Positions 1 through 7,926 of a DNA stretch of 39,539 nt are shown here, piece by piece; positions within the stretch are counted from its first letter, which is position 1, and each line of letters opens with the position of its first letter. A program made the translations under genes and the position numbers. This stretch comes from JASHVB01 sp049522565 (GTDB taxonomy: Bacteria; Pseudomonadota; Alphaproteobacteria; Acetobacterales; Acetobacteraceae). The notes under the pieces are model-generated. The model was not told the origin of the DNA. It ran no database searches and saw only the letters and a program-made list of their open reading frames with translations. Where the stretch lies: positions 1 through 39,539 of the forward strand of contig JBEKNT010000012.1 of NCBI GenBank assembly GCA_049522565.1, given 5' to 3'.

Positions 1-23
1 ACTCTCGGCGCTGACGCAGCACG

Positions 24-50
24 ACCTCTCCCGCCGCAAGCGAGAGAGGT
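24..50. repeat. CCTCTCCC-type palindrome, copy 1
   Basis: Arms at 24-34 and 40-50 are complementary except for one position, with a five-base loop. It is the same CCTCTCCC/GGGAGAGG palindrome that occurs at 14926-14948, 21911-21935 and 23535-23559. Here the right arm ends 14 bases before the next start codon, too far for a normal ribosome binding site. Confidence 0.7.
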
Positions 51-64
51 ATACACTGTCCCGC

Positions 65-1054
65 ATGCATGCGGTTTGGTACGACCGGCAAGGGCCGGCA
101 ACTGAGGTGCTGACGTACGGCGAACTGCCGACGCCGGAACCGGGGAACTACGAGGTGCGGGTTCGGCTGGAGGCAGCCGGCGTGAACCCGTCTGACACCT
201 ATCGCCGGCGAGGGCCAACGCCGGCGATGGAGTATCCGCGCGTCATCACCTGTAGCGACGGCGCCGGCGTGGTGGATTGCGTCGGGCCGATGGTGCCGCA
301 GAGCTGGGTGGGCAAGCGAGTCTGGCTGTACAACGGCCAGCGCAATGGCCGCTGGATGGGCACCGCCGCCGAATACATTGCGCTGCATGCCGACCTGGTG
401 ACCGAACTGCCCGAGCATGTGTCGTTCGCCGAGGGCGCGACCTTGGGTGTCCCCTGCATGACGGCGCATTACTGTGTGTTCGTCGCGGGTGCGGTGCAGG
501 GGCGCTCGGTGCTGGTGACCGGTGCCGCCGGCGCCGTCGGGCATTACGCGGTGCAGCTCGCGCATTGGGCCGGAGCGACGGTGATCGCGACGGTCAGTTC
601 GGAGGCCAAGGCCGAGCGCGCCCGTCAGGGCGGGGCAGCCCATGTGATCAACTACCGGCAAGAGGACGTGGCCGCCCGGGTGCGTGAGCTGACCGGCGGG
701 GCGGGGGTCGATCATGTGGTGGACGTCGATTTCGGCGGCAACCTGGCCGCGACGCTCGGCAGTGTCCGGCCGAACGGCAGCGTCGCGGTCTATGCCTCGA
801 ACGGCGACCGCACCCCGCGTCTGCCGGTCGGCGAGCTGATGCAGCGCAATGTCACGCTGTATCCGATGGCGCTGCCGGGTACGCCGCACGCGGCCCGCCA
901 GCGCGCTCAACGGGACATCGCCCAGTGGATCGCCACAAAGCCGCGTGTGCTGTCGGTCGCCGCGCAGTTTCCGCTGCGCGAAACGGCAGCGGCGCACGCG
1001 GCGGTAGAACGGGGTGGCAAGGTCGGTACGGTGGTCGTCGCGTGCGCACGCTGA
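65..1054 (+). CDS. NADPH:quinone reductase-like protein (MDR/zinc-type alcohol dehydrogenase superfamily)
   Basis: A 329-residue medium-chain dehydrogenase/reductase. The N-terminal GroES-like half contains the AAGVNPSDTYRR segment typical of quinone oxidoreductases. A Rossmann half follows with VTGAAGAVGHYAVQLAHWAGA (about residues 150-170), the NADPH-binding AxxGxxG pattern. The Cys/His ligands of zinc-dependent alcohol dehydrogenases are not apparent, which fits the zinc-free quinone reductase branch. Likely role is NADPH-dependent reduction of quinones or alpha,beta-unsaturated carbonyls in the cytosol; the substrate cannot be read from sequence. There is no Shine-Dalgarno sequence before ATG 65. 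A TATACACT stretch at 50-57 lies just upstream, so a very short or absent leader is possible. It is followed by a repeat-filled gap and the tRNA gene. Confidence 0.9.
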   Translation: MHAVWYDRQGPATEVLTYGELPTPEPGNYEVRVRLEAAGVNPSDTYRRRGPTPAMEYPRVITCSDGAGVVDCVGPMVPQSWVGKRVWLYNGQRNGRWMGTAAEYIALHADLVTELPEHVSFAEGATLGVPCMTAHYCVFVAGAVQGRSVLVTGAAGAVGHYAVQLAHWAGATVIATVSSEAKAERARQGGAAHVINYRQEDVAARVRELTGGAGVDHVVDVDFGGNLAATLGSVRPNGSVAVYASNGDRTPRLPVGELMQRNVTLYPMALPGTPHAARQRAQRDIAQWIATKPRVLSVAAQFPLRETAAAHAAVERGGKVGTVVVACAR

Positions 1055-1148
1055 ATGACGCAAGGAGCGGCAGGCGGCCCCGTGTTGGTGCGTGTTAGCG
1101 CCTGCCGAGGAATAAACGAATCACCATTCGGCGCAGCATCGTCCGCCC

Positions 1149-1262
1149 GTCATGGCGGGCCCCCGGGTCAAGTGCCCGGGGGCAGGCTCCGGCCCGCCAT
1201 CCACGACTTTGCGGCTCACATAAAGGAAAGTCGTGGATGGTCGGCCTTCGCGGACCATGACG
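1149..1262. repeat. Long intergenic palindrome, CGTCATG...CATGACG family
   Basis: The element is bounded by CGTCATG and CATGACG. Its core is a perfect 14-bp inverted repeat, arms 1197-1210 and 1227-1240, with a 16-base loop. A second member with the same borders and the same CCACGA(C/T)TTT...AAAGTCGT core lies at 31421-31500. It occupies most of the gene-free interval 1055-1397, where no convincing ORF is present. Confidence 0.85.
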
Positions 1263-1347
1263 AATTGGGCACGGTCCGCACGTCAACTGACGCACTTATT
1301 CCGCCGCAGGCCCTTAGTCGCGGGGGCCACGCTGGGCGCGGCAGTGG

Positions 1348-1376
1348 TTGACGCTGCACAGTCGCAGGGTTATCTC
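1348..1376 (+). promoter_or_regulatory. Probable tRNA promoter
   Basis: TTGACG at 1348-1353 is followed after 17 bases by TATCTC at 1371-1376. Transcription would begin around 1383, about 15 bases before the mature 5' end of the tRNA. The -35 box is good and the -10 box is weak. Confidence 0.45.
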
Positions 1377-1397
1377 CCCGGCCTCTCCGGACTGGAT

Positions 1398-1472
1398 GGC
1401 GGCGTAGCTCAGCGGTAGAGCAGGGGAATCATAATCCCTTGGTCGGTGGTTCAAATCCGCCCGCCGCTACCA
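1398..1472 (+). tRNA. tRNA with CAT anticodon (probably elongator tRNA-Met)
   Basis: A complete cloverleaf can be folded. The acceptor stem is 1398-1404 with 1462-1468, and the D arm is GCTC/GAGC. The anticodon stem 1423-1427/1435-1439 has loop ATCATAA, giving anticodon CAT at 1430-1432. The T stem 1445-1449/1457-1461 has loop TTCAAAT. Discriminator A1469 and an encoded CCA at 1470-1472 follow. A CAT anticodon fits initiator Met, elongator Met or the lysidine-modified tRNA-Ile2. The 1:72 position is a G-U pair rather than the mismatch of initiators, so elongator Met is preferred; Ile2 cannot be excluded because the variable and T-arm region also resembles that class. Confidence 0.93.
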
Positions 1473-1591
1473 CCATTTCAACGAGTTAGCCTGTGCTCAG
1501 ACGTGAATGAGCCCATTATGCTCCCACCCCGTCCAAAGGGGGGCAAAGCCGCCCTGGCGGGCTCCAGCGCAGCGCCCTGGCGCTACTTCGT

Positions 1592-2548
1592 TCATTCGAC
1601 GGCGGTGCGCACCCACGAGCGGACCAGCGCCGTTTCGCCGAAAAAATAGCTGTGGCAGTGCGTTGCCGCCGCGTATTCGGGCCACGCCAGCAGCAGCGCA
1701 TGCGCCTGCGGCAATGCGTAAAACGGCATCCCCGGATTGAGGTGGTGCACGAGGTGATAACCGTTATTGTGCGGATGAAGCAGCGCGCCGCAGAGGCCGC
1801 TCGCGGTATGGTTGCGCGAAAAGCCGATCAAGCTGCCAGGCCTGAGACCGACATGGTCGGAGATTTCGCGAAACGTCGTGATCAGATGAAAAATGGTTGC
1901 TCGCGACACCAGCCACAGCGCGGCAAACTCGAGCGCTGCGATCGGGGTGATGAGCCAGGCGAGCGCCAATAGCAGCCCGCCCCACCAGACGACCATCAAG
2001 CCGAATTCGCCAGGTTCCGCGCGCAGCAGATGGCCGAAGGTTGACCCCTGCCAACTGTGCCGGTTCACCACGTGCCGCCACAGCAGACCCAGCCAGGATC
2101 GGCCCATATCCTCTTCGCTGTGGATCAGGTCGACGTCATGGCCTGGAACGCCAAGCAGCCGATGGTGGGCAAAGTGCTCCCGCCGGTAGATTTCGAGCGA
2201 GTTCCACATCGGCCGGAACAGCAACCAGCGCCCGATCAGATCGGCGGTGCCCCGGTTGCGGCCGAAATTCCCGTGGGCAGCATCATGCAGGAGGTTGCCG
2301 AGGGCGCGCTGCCGATTGCCGATGATGACAATCGCGACGGGCGCGGCGAGCGAGCCCCATGCCACCACCGCGGCAAAGGTGGCGAAGACGGCCACCCAAT
2401 CGCCGATCGCCGCTGCCAGAGAGCGCCAGATGACCGGGCGGTGCAGGAATTTGATCTCCGCCGCGAGACCATGGTCGTGGGCGTATCGCCACATCCGGGC
2501 GATATCATCGAGGGGGGGTCGCATCGCGCTTGCTGCTGGCATCGACAA
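1592..2548 (-). CDS. Membrane fatty acid desaturase family protein
   Basis: A 318-residue integral membrane di-iron enzyme of the fatty acid desaturase superfamily. The three histidine boxes are intact: HDAAH (H88, H92), HFAHH (H125, H128, H129) and HLVHH (H265, H268, H269). Hydrophobic segments lie near residues 45-78 and 183-222. The family uses O2 and a di-iron centre to desaturate or hydroxylate acyl chains or carotenoids; the exact substrate is not readable. The start is TTG at 2548, preceded by AGGA at six bases; ATG at 2542 is the alternative and would remove two residues. No obvious operon partner: the next gene on this strand ends 125 bases upstream. Confidence 0.85.
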   Translation of the reverse strand: MSMPAASAMRPPLDDIARMWRYAHDHGLAAEIKFLHRPVIWRSLAAAIGDWVAVFATFAAVVAWGSLAAPVAIVIIGNRQRALGNLLHDAAHGNFGRNRGTADLIGRWLLFRPMWNSLEIYRREHFAHHRLLGVPGHDVDLIHSEEDMGRSWLGLLWRHVVNRHSWQGSTFGHLLRAEPGEFGLMVVWWGGLLLALAWLITPIAALEFAALWLVSRATIFHLITTFREISDHVGLRPGSLIGFSRNHTASGLCGALLHPHNNGYHLVHHLNPGMPFYALPQAHALLLAWPEYAAATHCHSYFFGETALVRSWVRTAVE

Positions 2549-2609
2549 CGGCGATCCTGGAAAGGAACGTGCATGGCAGAACTTACCAGGATCGGGGGCG
2601 GTGACTCCA

Positions 2610-2696
2610 CGAAAACTCCGACCGGGTGGCTACGGCGCGGTCTGGTCGATCACGAAAGCTCCGACTGGCATGGCTACGGCGCGGCCTGGTCGATGA
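2610..2696. repeat. 43/44-bp tandem duplication over the end of the ACT gene
   Basis: Two adjacent near-identical units, 2610-2652 and 2653-2696. Read leftward, the upstream unit (2653-2696) encodes the last residues (VIDQAAP) and stop of the ACT protein. The second unit repeats this with a similar ending (VIDQTAP) and its own stop, outside the gene. Confidence 0.85.
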
Positions 2697-3069
2697 CCGT
2701 GTAGCCCCCGGCGCGTAGCGCGGCGGTCGCGCCGACAAGATCGGCGTCCTTGACCAGCAGGTAATCGGTGTTGAACGTCGACACCGCAACTATGCTGACG
2801 CCGGCGTTGGCCAGGGTCGCGCTGATCGCGGCCAACACACCGACAATACTTAGCGCAAATGGTCCCGCCATTTCCAGGCATCTCCAGCCGGATTCGCGAC
2901 GATCCCCCAGCATCCCCGCCGCTTCCGGGATAACCAGCGACAGTTCGTCATCGGTCTTCGTAATCGAATACCAGGGCAGGCGAAGCAGCTCCGGCGGAAT
3001 GCTGGCATCCGCGCGTAACTGACAGATCGCGAACCGCCCGGCCCGCACCTTGACGACCTGCGGATGCAC
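2674..3069 (-). CDS. ACT-domain protein
   Basis: A 131-residue protein. The C-terminal half (LSIVGVLAAISATLANAGVS followed by IVAVSTFNTDYLLV) has the beta-alpha-beta pattern of an ACT regulatory domain, as in stand-alone amino-acid-sensing ACT proteins of the aspartokinase/CASTOR type. A ligand-binding regulatory role is inferred; no catalytic domain is present. The reading frame is open further upstream, but GTG 3069 is chosen because GGAGG sits eight bases before it on the coding strand. It lies downstream of ribA and the L,D-transpeptidase gene in the same direction, separated by a 146-base gap. Its 3' end is tandemly duplicated. Confidence 0.8.
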   Translation of the reverse strand: MHPQVVKVRAGRFAICQLRADASIPPELLRLPWYSITKTDDELSLVIPEAAGMLGDRRESGWRCLEMAGPFALSIVGVLAAISATLANAGVSIVAVSTFNTDYLLVKDADLVGATAALRAGGYTVIDQAAP

Positions 3070-3215
3070 CGACCGTCCTCCAAAAGAGTGGCGGCCCGAG
3101 ACTATCCCATTGATGGCGGCGGCATAACGGCTGCTTCGAGCGGCACTACCGGCCGCCCCGACGCTTGCTACCGGCCGCAAGTGACACTGACACCCGGCGG
3201 CTCGCACTGCGCCTT

Positions 3216-3710
3216 CTATTCGGGCAGCACCAGCAACCCGGTGACGCCGGCGGCAAGTACCCGCAGGAGATCCGGCAATGCGAGCGCCACGCAGCCGTCG
3301 GTCGGGCCGTAGTCCGGCCGTGCGACGTGCAGGAAGATCGCGGAACCGCGGCCGCGCTCGACCGGTGCGTCATTCCAGCCCAGCACGCCCAGCACGTCGT
3401 ACAGGCCGTCCTGCCTCCACAGCTCTTCGCAGCTCGCCTCGTGCGGCAGGCGGACCAGGCGATTGTAGTCGCGATGCATCGGGTCGTCGCACCAGCCGTC
3501 GGCGTCGCCGATCGGTTCGATCGGGACGGCGCAATCGGGAGCCGGCAGGCGGTCCAGACGGTACAGCACGCGGCGCAGCGGCAGCACACCGGCCGGCGTC
3601 GCTCCGTCGGCCTCCAGCTTGTGGACGCCCACACCGGCGCGCCCCAGGGCGGCGCGGAATACGTCGTTCCGCAACGCCAGCCGTCCGTCCGGATGCACGA
3701 CCGCTTGCAC
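3216..3710 (-). CDS. L,D-transpeptidase (YkuD) family protein
   Basis: A 164-residue protein with the YkuD signature near the C-terminus: H128, then GPTDGCVAL with the catalytic cysteine C140. The preceding DPMHRDYNRLVRLPH is also characteristic. Family members cross-link peptidoglycan through 3-3 bonds or attach proteins to it, but this short form has no visible signal peptide or peptidoglycan-binding domain, so the cellular role is uncertain. The start is GTG 3710, only seven bases after the ribA stop, so it is probably co-transcribed with and translated after ribA. There is no strong Shine-Dalgarno sequence. Confidence 0.85.
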   Translation of the reverse strand: MQAVVHPDGRLALRNDVFRAALGRAGVGVHKLEADGATPAGVLPLRRVLYRLDRLPAPDCAVPIEPIGDADGWCDDPMHRDYNRLVRLPHEASCEELWRQDGLYDVLGVLGWNDAPVERGRGSAIFLHVARPDYGPTDGCVALALPDLLRVLAAGVTGLLVLPE

Positions 3711-3717
3711 TGCCCGG

Positions 3718-4884
3718 TCAATCCAGCAGGTGGCCGAACCGCGCCGCCTTGGTGGCGAGATACTCGTCGTTGATGCCGTTCGGCGCGAAGCTGTGGGGTT
3801 CGCGGCCGACGACCTCGACGCCGCATGCCGCCAGCGCGGCGAGCTTGTCCGGATTGTTGGTCAACAGGCGGATGCGCCCGACGCCCATTGCCTGCAGCAT
3901 GCGGGCGGCGATCAGGAAGTTGCGCTCATCCGCGTCCCAGCCGAGCGCCCGGTTGGCGTCCAGCGTGTCCAGCCCGCGATCCTGCAACGTGTAGGCGCGC
4001 AGCTTATTGATCAGGCCGATGCCGCGGCCCTCCTGCGCCAGGTAAAGCAGCACGCCGGCGCCCTCGGCGGCCATGCGGCGGATCGCGCCGCGCAGTTGCT
4101 GGCCGCAGTCGCAGCGCAGGCTGCCGAGCAGATCGCCGGTGAAACACTCGGAATGGATGCGCACCAGGGGGGCGGCGACCTTCTCTGGTTCGCCGACGAC
4201 GATGGCAAGATGGTCGAGCCCGGAGCCTTCGCTGCGGAAGGCGATCACGCGCGCATCGGGTGCATCTTCCAAGGGCACGCGAGCTGCGGCCACCTGACGC
4301 AGTCCGGCAGCGGCGGCGCCCGGATAGTCGAGCACATCGGCGGCCGGCAGCACCAACAGGTGCCGGCGTTCGAGGTCTGCTTCCAGCCCCGGGCGCAGCG
4401 TGGCGACGAGCACTGCCGGCAGCAGCAGGGCGAGCTTGCCCAGCGCCAGGGCTGCGCCAGCCATGGGCGGCAGCGGGACGGGCTCGCCCAGCCGGTCGGG
4501 CGGAACCGGGGTGAGGCTGGGATCGGCAATGGCGCGCAGTGTCTCTGGCGCCAGCAGGTTCTCCGGCACCCGCACCGCTACCGCAGCCTCCCCCTGCCCG
4601 ACCGGACGGCGGAGCACCGCGGCGGCCCGTGTCGGCGCCAACAGCAGGATTGGTGGATCGAGCGCCAGCGTCGCCAATTCCGCCACGCTACCGGGCGCCG
4701 CCGTCTCGGCGGCGAGCACGGCCATCATGGCCTCGCCGGCGCTCAGCACGACCGGAATACCCCGGCGCAGGTCGGAAGCGGCCCGATGCACCCGGCGCAG
4801 CCGTGCGATGGTCTCGGTGGAGACCCGATCCGGCACCTCCGCGGTGAGTGGGGCTGGGCGCGCTTGGCTTTGCAGTCGGTTCAT
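3718..4884 (-). CDS. ribA: GTP cyclohydrolase II
   Basis: A 388-residue protein whose C-terminal half, from about residue 205, is GTP cyclohydrolase II. The zinc ligands are C247, C258 and C260 within ECFTGDLLGSLRCDC, and the GTP-binding QEGRGIGL follows at about 284-291. The enzyme opens GTP to 2,5-diamino-6-ribosylamino-pyrimidinone 5'-phosphate, the first committed step of riboflavin synthesis. The N-terminal 200 residues occupy the place of the RibB domain of RibBA fusions, but I cannot see the acidic RibB signature. It may be a degenerate, non-catalytic domain. ATG 4884 has no clear ribosome binding site. The downstream neighbour is the L,D-transpeptidase gene. Confidence 0.93.
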   Translation of the reverse strand: MNRLQSQARPAPLTAEVPDRVSTETIARLRRVHRAASDLRRGIPVVLSAGEAMMAVLAAETAAPGSVAELATLALDPPILLLAPTRAAAVLRRPVGQGEAAVAVRVPENLLAPETLRAIADPSLTPVPPDRLGEPVPLPPMAGAALALGKLALLLPAVLVATLRPGLEADLERRHLLVLPAADVLDYPGAAAAGLRQVAAARVPLEDAPDARVIAFRSEGSGLDHLAIVVGEPEKVAAPLVRIHSECFTGDLLGSLRCDCGQQLRGAIRRMAAEGAGVLLYLAQEGRGIGLINKLRAYTLQDRGLDTLDANRALGWDADERNFLIAARMLQAMGVGRIRLLTNNPDKLAALAACGVEVVGREPHSFAPNGINDEYLATKAARFGHLLD

Positions 4885-5212
4885 GGAATTGAGACTACAC
4901 GGGTTACGGGAAAGTGAGAGCAGCCAAGCCCATTTTGGTCAAGATTCAGCGGAAACTGGTTCCGCGTGGTGCACAAAGGCCCCGGCTGGTCGGTTCGCCA
5001 TCCGGGTTTATATGGCGGAGACGGCCGCTTGTCGCGGACGCGTTCACGAGAAAGTGAGGGCAACCCCCGCCGGATCGTGATCGCGCCACCGCTGGCCAAG
5101 CGGGTGCATCCATTTCGATAGCACGTGGGCCTGGCTATTGTAAGCTCACGGGCGTTGGCACAGATCACGGCATGGACCATCGTCCGTGTCCGGACTGCGA
5201 GGGGAACAAGAC
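4885..5212. other. Gene-free divergent intergenic region
   Basis: This separates the leftward ribA start from the rightward response regulator. No convincing coding frame is seen. It contains two similar GAAAGTGAG motifs, near 4911 and 5051, related to the arms of the palindrome at 35180-35288. Promoters for both genes must lie here, but none stands out. Confidence 0.6.
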
Positions 5213-5941
5213 ATGTCGGCCGAACGACCGATCTTGATCGTGGATGACGATGCCGCCCTGCGCGACACTTTGACAGAGCAACTCGCGGTGGACGGCGAGT
5301 TCGTCGCTACCGAGGCCGGGACGGTGATGGAGGCCGAGGAGAAGCTGCTGGCGAAGGACGCGCGGTTCGATGCGGTCATCCTGGATGTCGGGCTGCCAGA
5401 CGGCGATGGGCGCGACTTCTGCGTCAAGTTGCGGCGCCAGGGGCAGAAGATGCCGATCATCATGCTGACGGGCTCGGACGCCGAGACCGACGTGGTGCGC
5501 GGCCTCGACTCGGGTGCCAACGACTACATCGCCAAGCCGTTCCGGCTGAACGAATTGCTCGCCCGGTTGCGCGCCCAGCTTCGCATCTTCGAGAACAGCG
5601 AGGATGCGGTGTTCAGCATCGGGCCGTACACCTTCCGCCCGTCGGCCAAGCTGTTGCAGGACCCGGCGAAGAACCGGCGGATCCGGCTGACGGAGAAGGA
5701 AGCCGCGATCCTGAAGTTCCTCTATCGCGCTGGCACGCGCGCGGTGGCGCGGCAGGTGCTGCTGAACGAGGTGTGGGGCTACAACGCCGCCGTCACCACG
5801 CACACGCTGGAGACGCACATCTATCGGCTGCGCCAGAAGATCGAGCCGGATCCGACCAATGCCCGGCTGCTGGTGACCGAGGGTGGCGGCTACCGGCTGG
5901 ATCCCGAGGGTCTGCCGACGCCGGTGCCGGCGCACGTCTGA
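5213..5941 (+). CDS. OmpR/PhoB-type response regulator, CenR-like
   Basis: A 242-residue two-domain regulator. The receiver domain (residues about 6-120) has acidic pocket residues D11-D13, phosphoacceptor D58 (VILDVGLPDGDG), T86 and K108. The winged-helix DNA-binding domain (about 135-235) contains RLTEKEAAILKFLYRAG and the recognition-helix region VTTHTLETHIYRLRQKIE. These last segments closely resemble what I recall of CenR, the alphaproteobacterial envelope regulator; that assignment rests on memory of the family. A GTG upstream at 5186 extends the frame, but ATG 5213 has GAGGGGA at the correct spacing. No kinase gene is adjacent. Confidence 0.92.
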   Translation: MSAERPILIVDDDAALRDTLTEQLAVDGEFVATEAGTVMEAEEKLLAKDARFDAVILDVGLPDGDGRDFCVKLRRQGQKMPIIMLTGSDAETDVVRGLDSGANDYIAKPFRLNELLARLRAQLRIFENSEDAVFSIGPYTFRPSAKLLQDPAKNRRIRLTEKEAAILKFLYRAGTRAVARQVLLNEVWGYNAAVTTHTLETHIYRLRQKIEPDPTNARLLVTEGGGYRLDPEGLPTPVPAHV

Positions 5942-6062
5942 TCGGATTGTGACCCGGACGATGCCGACCTGATCGCAGCATCAGGCCGGCTTCGGCCGAG
6001 CGCGTTGTCGGCGCTCGGTGCGGGCCCTGGCATGGGGCTGGCTGATATGCAAGAATTCGACC

Positions 6063-6527
6063 ATGCCTGACGACCTCTACGACCGTGACATCCTGGCCTG
6101 GTCGGAACACCAATCCGGCCTGCTGCGGCGTGTCGCACGCGGGGAGCGGGTGAATGAGGTGGACTGGCCCCACGTGGTCGAGGAGATCGAGGACGTGGGC
6201 ATCTCCGAGCTCAATGCCGTGCGTAGCCTGTTGAACCAGGCCATTGTGCATCTGTTGAAAATTCACGGTTGGCCGGACAGTGCGGCCCGCGTGCACTGGC
6301 AGATCGAATTTGGCACATTCCGATCGGACGCGCGCCGCCGCTTCGTCCCGTCCATGCGTCAACGCATCGATCTGCCGGCATTATACGCCGACGCGCAGTC
6401 GCAACTAGACCGCGTGGACATCGACGGCCGGGCCCCGCAACCTTGGCCTGTCGACTGCCCGGTCAGTCTGGATGAACTGCTGACCCGCGACCGCCCGGCC
6501 CTCGAAGCAAAGCTGCTACCGCCGTAG
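6063..6527 (+). CDS. DUF29 domain protein, first of tandem pair
   Basis: A 154-residue DUF29 family protein, beginning MPDDLYDRDILAWSEHQ and containing the conserved DWPHVVEEIEDVG segment. The function of DUF29 is unknown to me; the family is common in cyanobacteria and alphaproteobacteria and often multicopy. The frame is open 15 codons further upstream, but the start at ATG 6063 aligns with the start of the paralogue 84 bases downstream. Over the first 55 residues the two proteins differ at only five positions, then diverge strongly. No membrane segments or signal peptide. Confidence 0.88.
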   Translation: MPDDLYDRDILAWSEHQSGLLRRVARGERVNEVDWPHVVEEIEDVGISELNAVRSLLNQAIVHLLKIHGWPDSAARVHWQIEFGTFRSDARRRFVPSMRQRIDLPALYADAQSQLDRVDIDGRAPQPWPVDCPVSLDELLTRDRPALEAKLLPP

Positions 6528-6610
6528 TTGCTTCGGTCCCACATTGGCCGGCTGCTTCGCCGCGTGTCGCTCATCTGGCACCAGACCTGACATTGCGCTA
6601 TCCTGCCGGC

Positions 6611-7081
6611 ATGCCAGACGACCTCTATGATCGCGATATCCTGGCCTGGTCGGAACACCAATCCGCCTTGCTGCGCCGCGTCGCACGTGGCGAGCGGCTG
6701 AATGACGTGGACTGGGACCATGTCGTCGAGGAGATCGAGGACGTGGGCTTATCCGAGCTGAATGCTGTTCGCAGCTACCTGCGGCAGATGCTCGCCCATC
6801 TTCTCAAGCTGCAAGGCTGGCCGGAAAGCACCGCCTGCGATCACTGGCAGCTGGAGTTGCGCGGCTTTCAGGCCGACGCCGTGCAACGTTTCGCGCCGTC
6901 CATGCGTCAACGTATCGACATGGTCGAATTGTACCGGCGCGCGTACCGGCAATTGGACGGCTTGCACCTGGATGACAGAGCGCCTCTGCGGTTTCCCGGC
7001 GCGTGCCCATGGAGCCTGGATGACCTTCTGGAGGGTGATCCGCGCGACCTGGAATCCCGTCTGGCATCGCCAGCGTCGTAG
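6611..7081 (+). CDS. DUF29 domain protein, second of tandem pair
   Basis: A 156-residue paralogue of the preceding gene with the same N-terminal block (MPDDLYDRDILAWSEHQ) and DWDHVVEEIEDVG. The C-terminal half is diverged but keeps the PSMRQRID motif. The 83-base spacing and same orientation suggest recent local duplication followed by divergence of the C-terminal part. The start is set by alignment to its twin; six additional codons upstream are possible. Function is unknown. It converges on the exonuclease III gene, leaving only 26 bases between stop codons. Confidence 0.88.
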   Translation: MPDDLYDRDILAWSEHQSALLRRVARGERLNDVDWDHVVEEIEDVGLSELNAVRSYLRQMLAHLLKLQGWPESTACDHWQLELRGFQADAVQRFAPSMRQRIDMVELYRRAYRQLDGLHLDDRAPLRFPGACPWSLDDLLEGDPRDLESRLASPAS

Positions 7082-7107
7082 CGTCGCCCGGTTGGCCGGC
7101 GGCCGAC

Positions 7108-7926
7108 CTACACCGCCAGTTCGACGCACACCGGCACGTGGTCCGACCCCTGCGGCCAGTCGCGCGCATCCTTCAGCACGACATGCCGCCTCAGCGCCCC
7201 CTGTAGGTCCGGCGTCACCCATACATGATCCAGCCGCCGCCCACGATCCGACGCGCGCCAGTCGCGGTTGCGGTACGACCACCACGTGTAGAGCTTCTGG
7301 TCCGCCGGCACGAAATGCCGCACGGCGTCCACGAAGCCGCTGTTCAGCCAGGCGGTGAGCCCGGCGACTTCCGGCGGCGTATGGCTGACCACGCCGAGCA
7401 ATTGCTTGTGGTTCCAGACGTCATGCTCCAACGGCGCGATGTTCAGGTCGCCGACGATCACCGACCGGCGCAGCCCCGTCCGCGCCGCGAACCAGTTGCG
7501 CGTCTCGGCGATGAAGTCGAGCTTGTGGCCGTATTTCACGTTTTGCGTCCGGTCCGGGATGTCGCCCCCGGCCGGCACGTAAAAGTTGTGCAACTCGACC
7601 GGACCGCCCTTGGCGTCCACCGTCACCGCGATGTGCCGGCAGTCGCCCTTGGCGCACCAGTCGGGTGCGAGATCGTGCAATGCGATCGGTCGGCGGGAGA
7701 AGATCGCCACGCCGTTATAGCCCTTCATCCCGCGGAACACGGCATGCGGATAACCGAGCATGCCGGGCGCATCGGTGGGAAACAGCTCGTCCACCACCTT
7801 GGTCTCTTGCAGGCAGATCACGTCGGGATCGAGCGCGGCGACCAATTCCTTCAGGAGACCCAGCCGCAGCCGCACCGAGTTGATGTTCCAGGTGGCGACC
7901 CGAAGCGATCCCTGCCGCTGCCGCAT
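7108..7926 (-). CDS. xth: Exodeoxyribonuclease III
   Basis: A 272-residue endonuclease/exonuclease/phosphatase-fold enzyme of the exonuclease III/AP endonuclease family. It acts in base excision repair at abasic sites and on blocked 3' ends. Active-site motifs are intact: ATWNINSV at the N-terminus (metal and substrate binding), CLQETKV (metal-binding Glu), GDLNIAP (Asp and Asn), and the terminal SDHVPV (catalytic His). Length is typical. ATG 7926 shares its A with the TGA stop of the upstream FAA-hydrolase gene (sequence TGATG), so the two are translationally coupled. Confidence 0.95.
   Translation of the reverse strand: MRQRQGSLRVATWNINSVRLRLGLLKELVAALDPDVICLQETKVVDELFPTDAPGMLGYPHAVFRGMKGYNGVAIFSRRPIALHDLAPDWCAKGDCRHIAVTVDAKGGPVELHNFYVPAGGDIPDRTQNVKYGHKLDFIAETRNWFAARTGLRRSVIVGDLNIAPLEHDVWNHKQLLGVVSHTPPEVAGLTAWLNSGFVDAVRHFVPADQKLYTWWSYRNRDWRASDRGRRLDHVWVTPDLQGALRRHVVLKDARDWPQGSDHVPVCVELAV

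Noticed and set aside
1398..1472. tRNA-Ile2 (lysidine type) reading of the CAT tRNA
   Set aside because: Not excluded, but elongator Met is likelier. Deciding needs comparison with the other CAT tRNAs and TilS identity elements.
3619..4917. 432-codon plus-strand frame
   Set aside because: Antisense to ribA, low-complexity composition, no recognisable motif.
4881..5180. 99-codon minus-strand frame upstream of ribA
   Set aside because: No ribosome binding site or family; its translation includes a segment typical of translated intergenic repeats.
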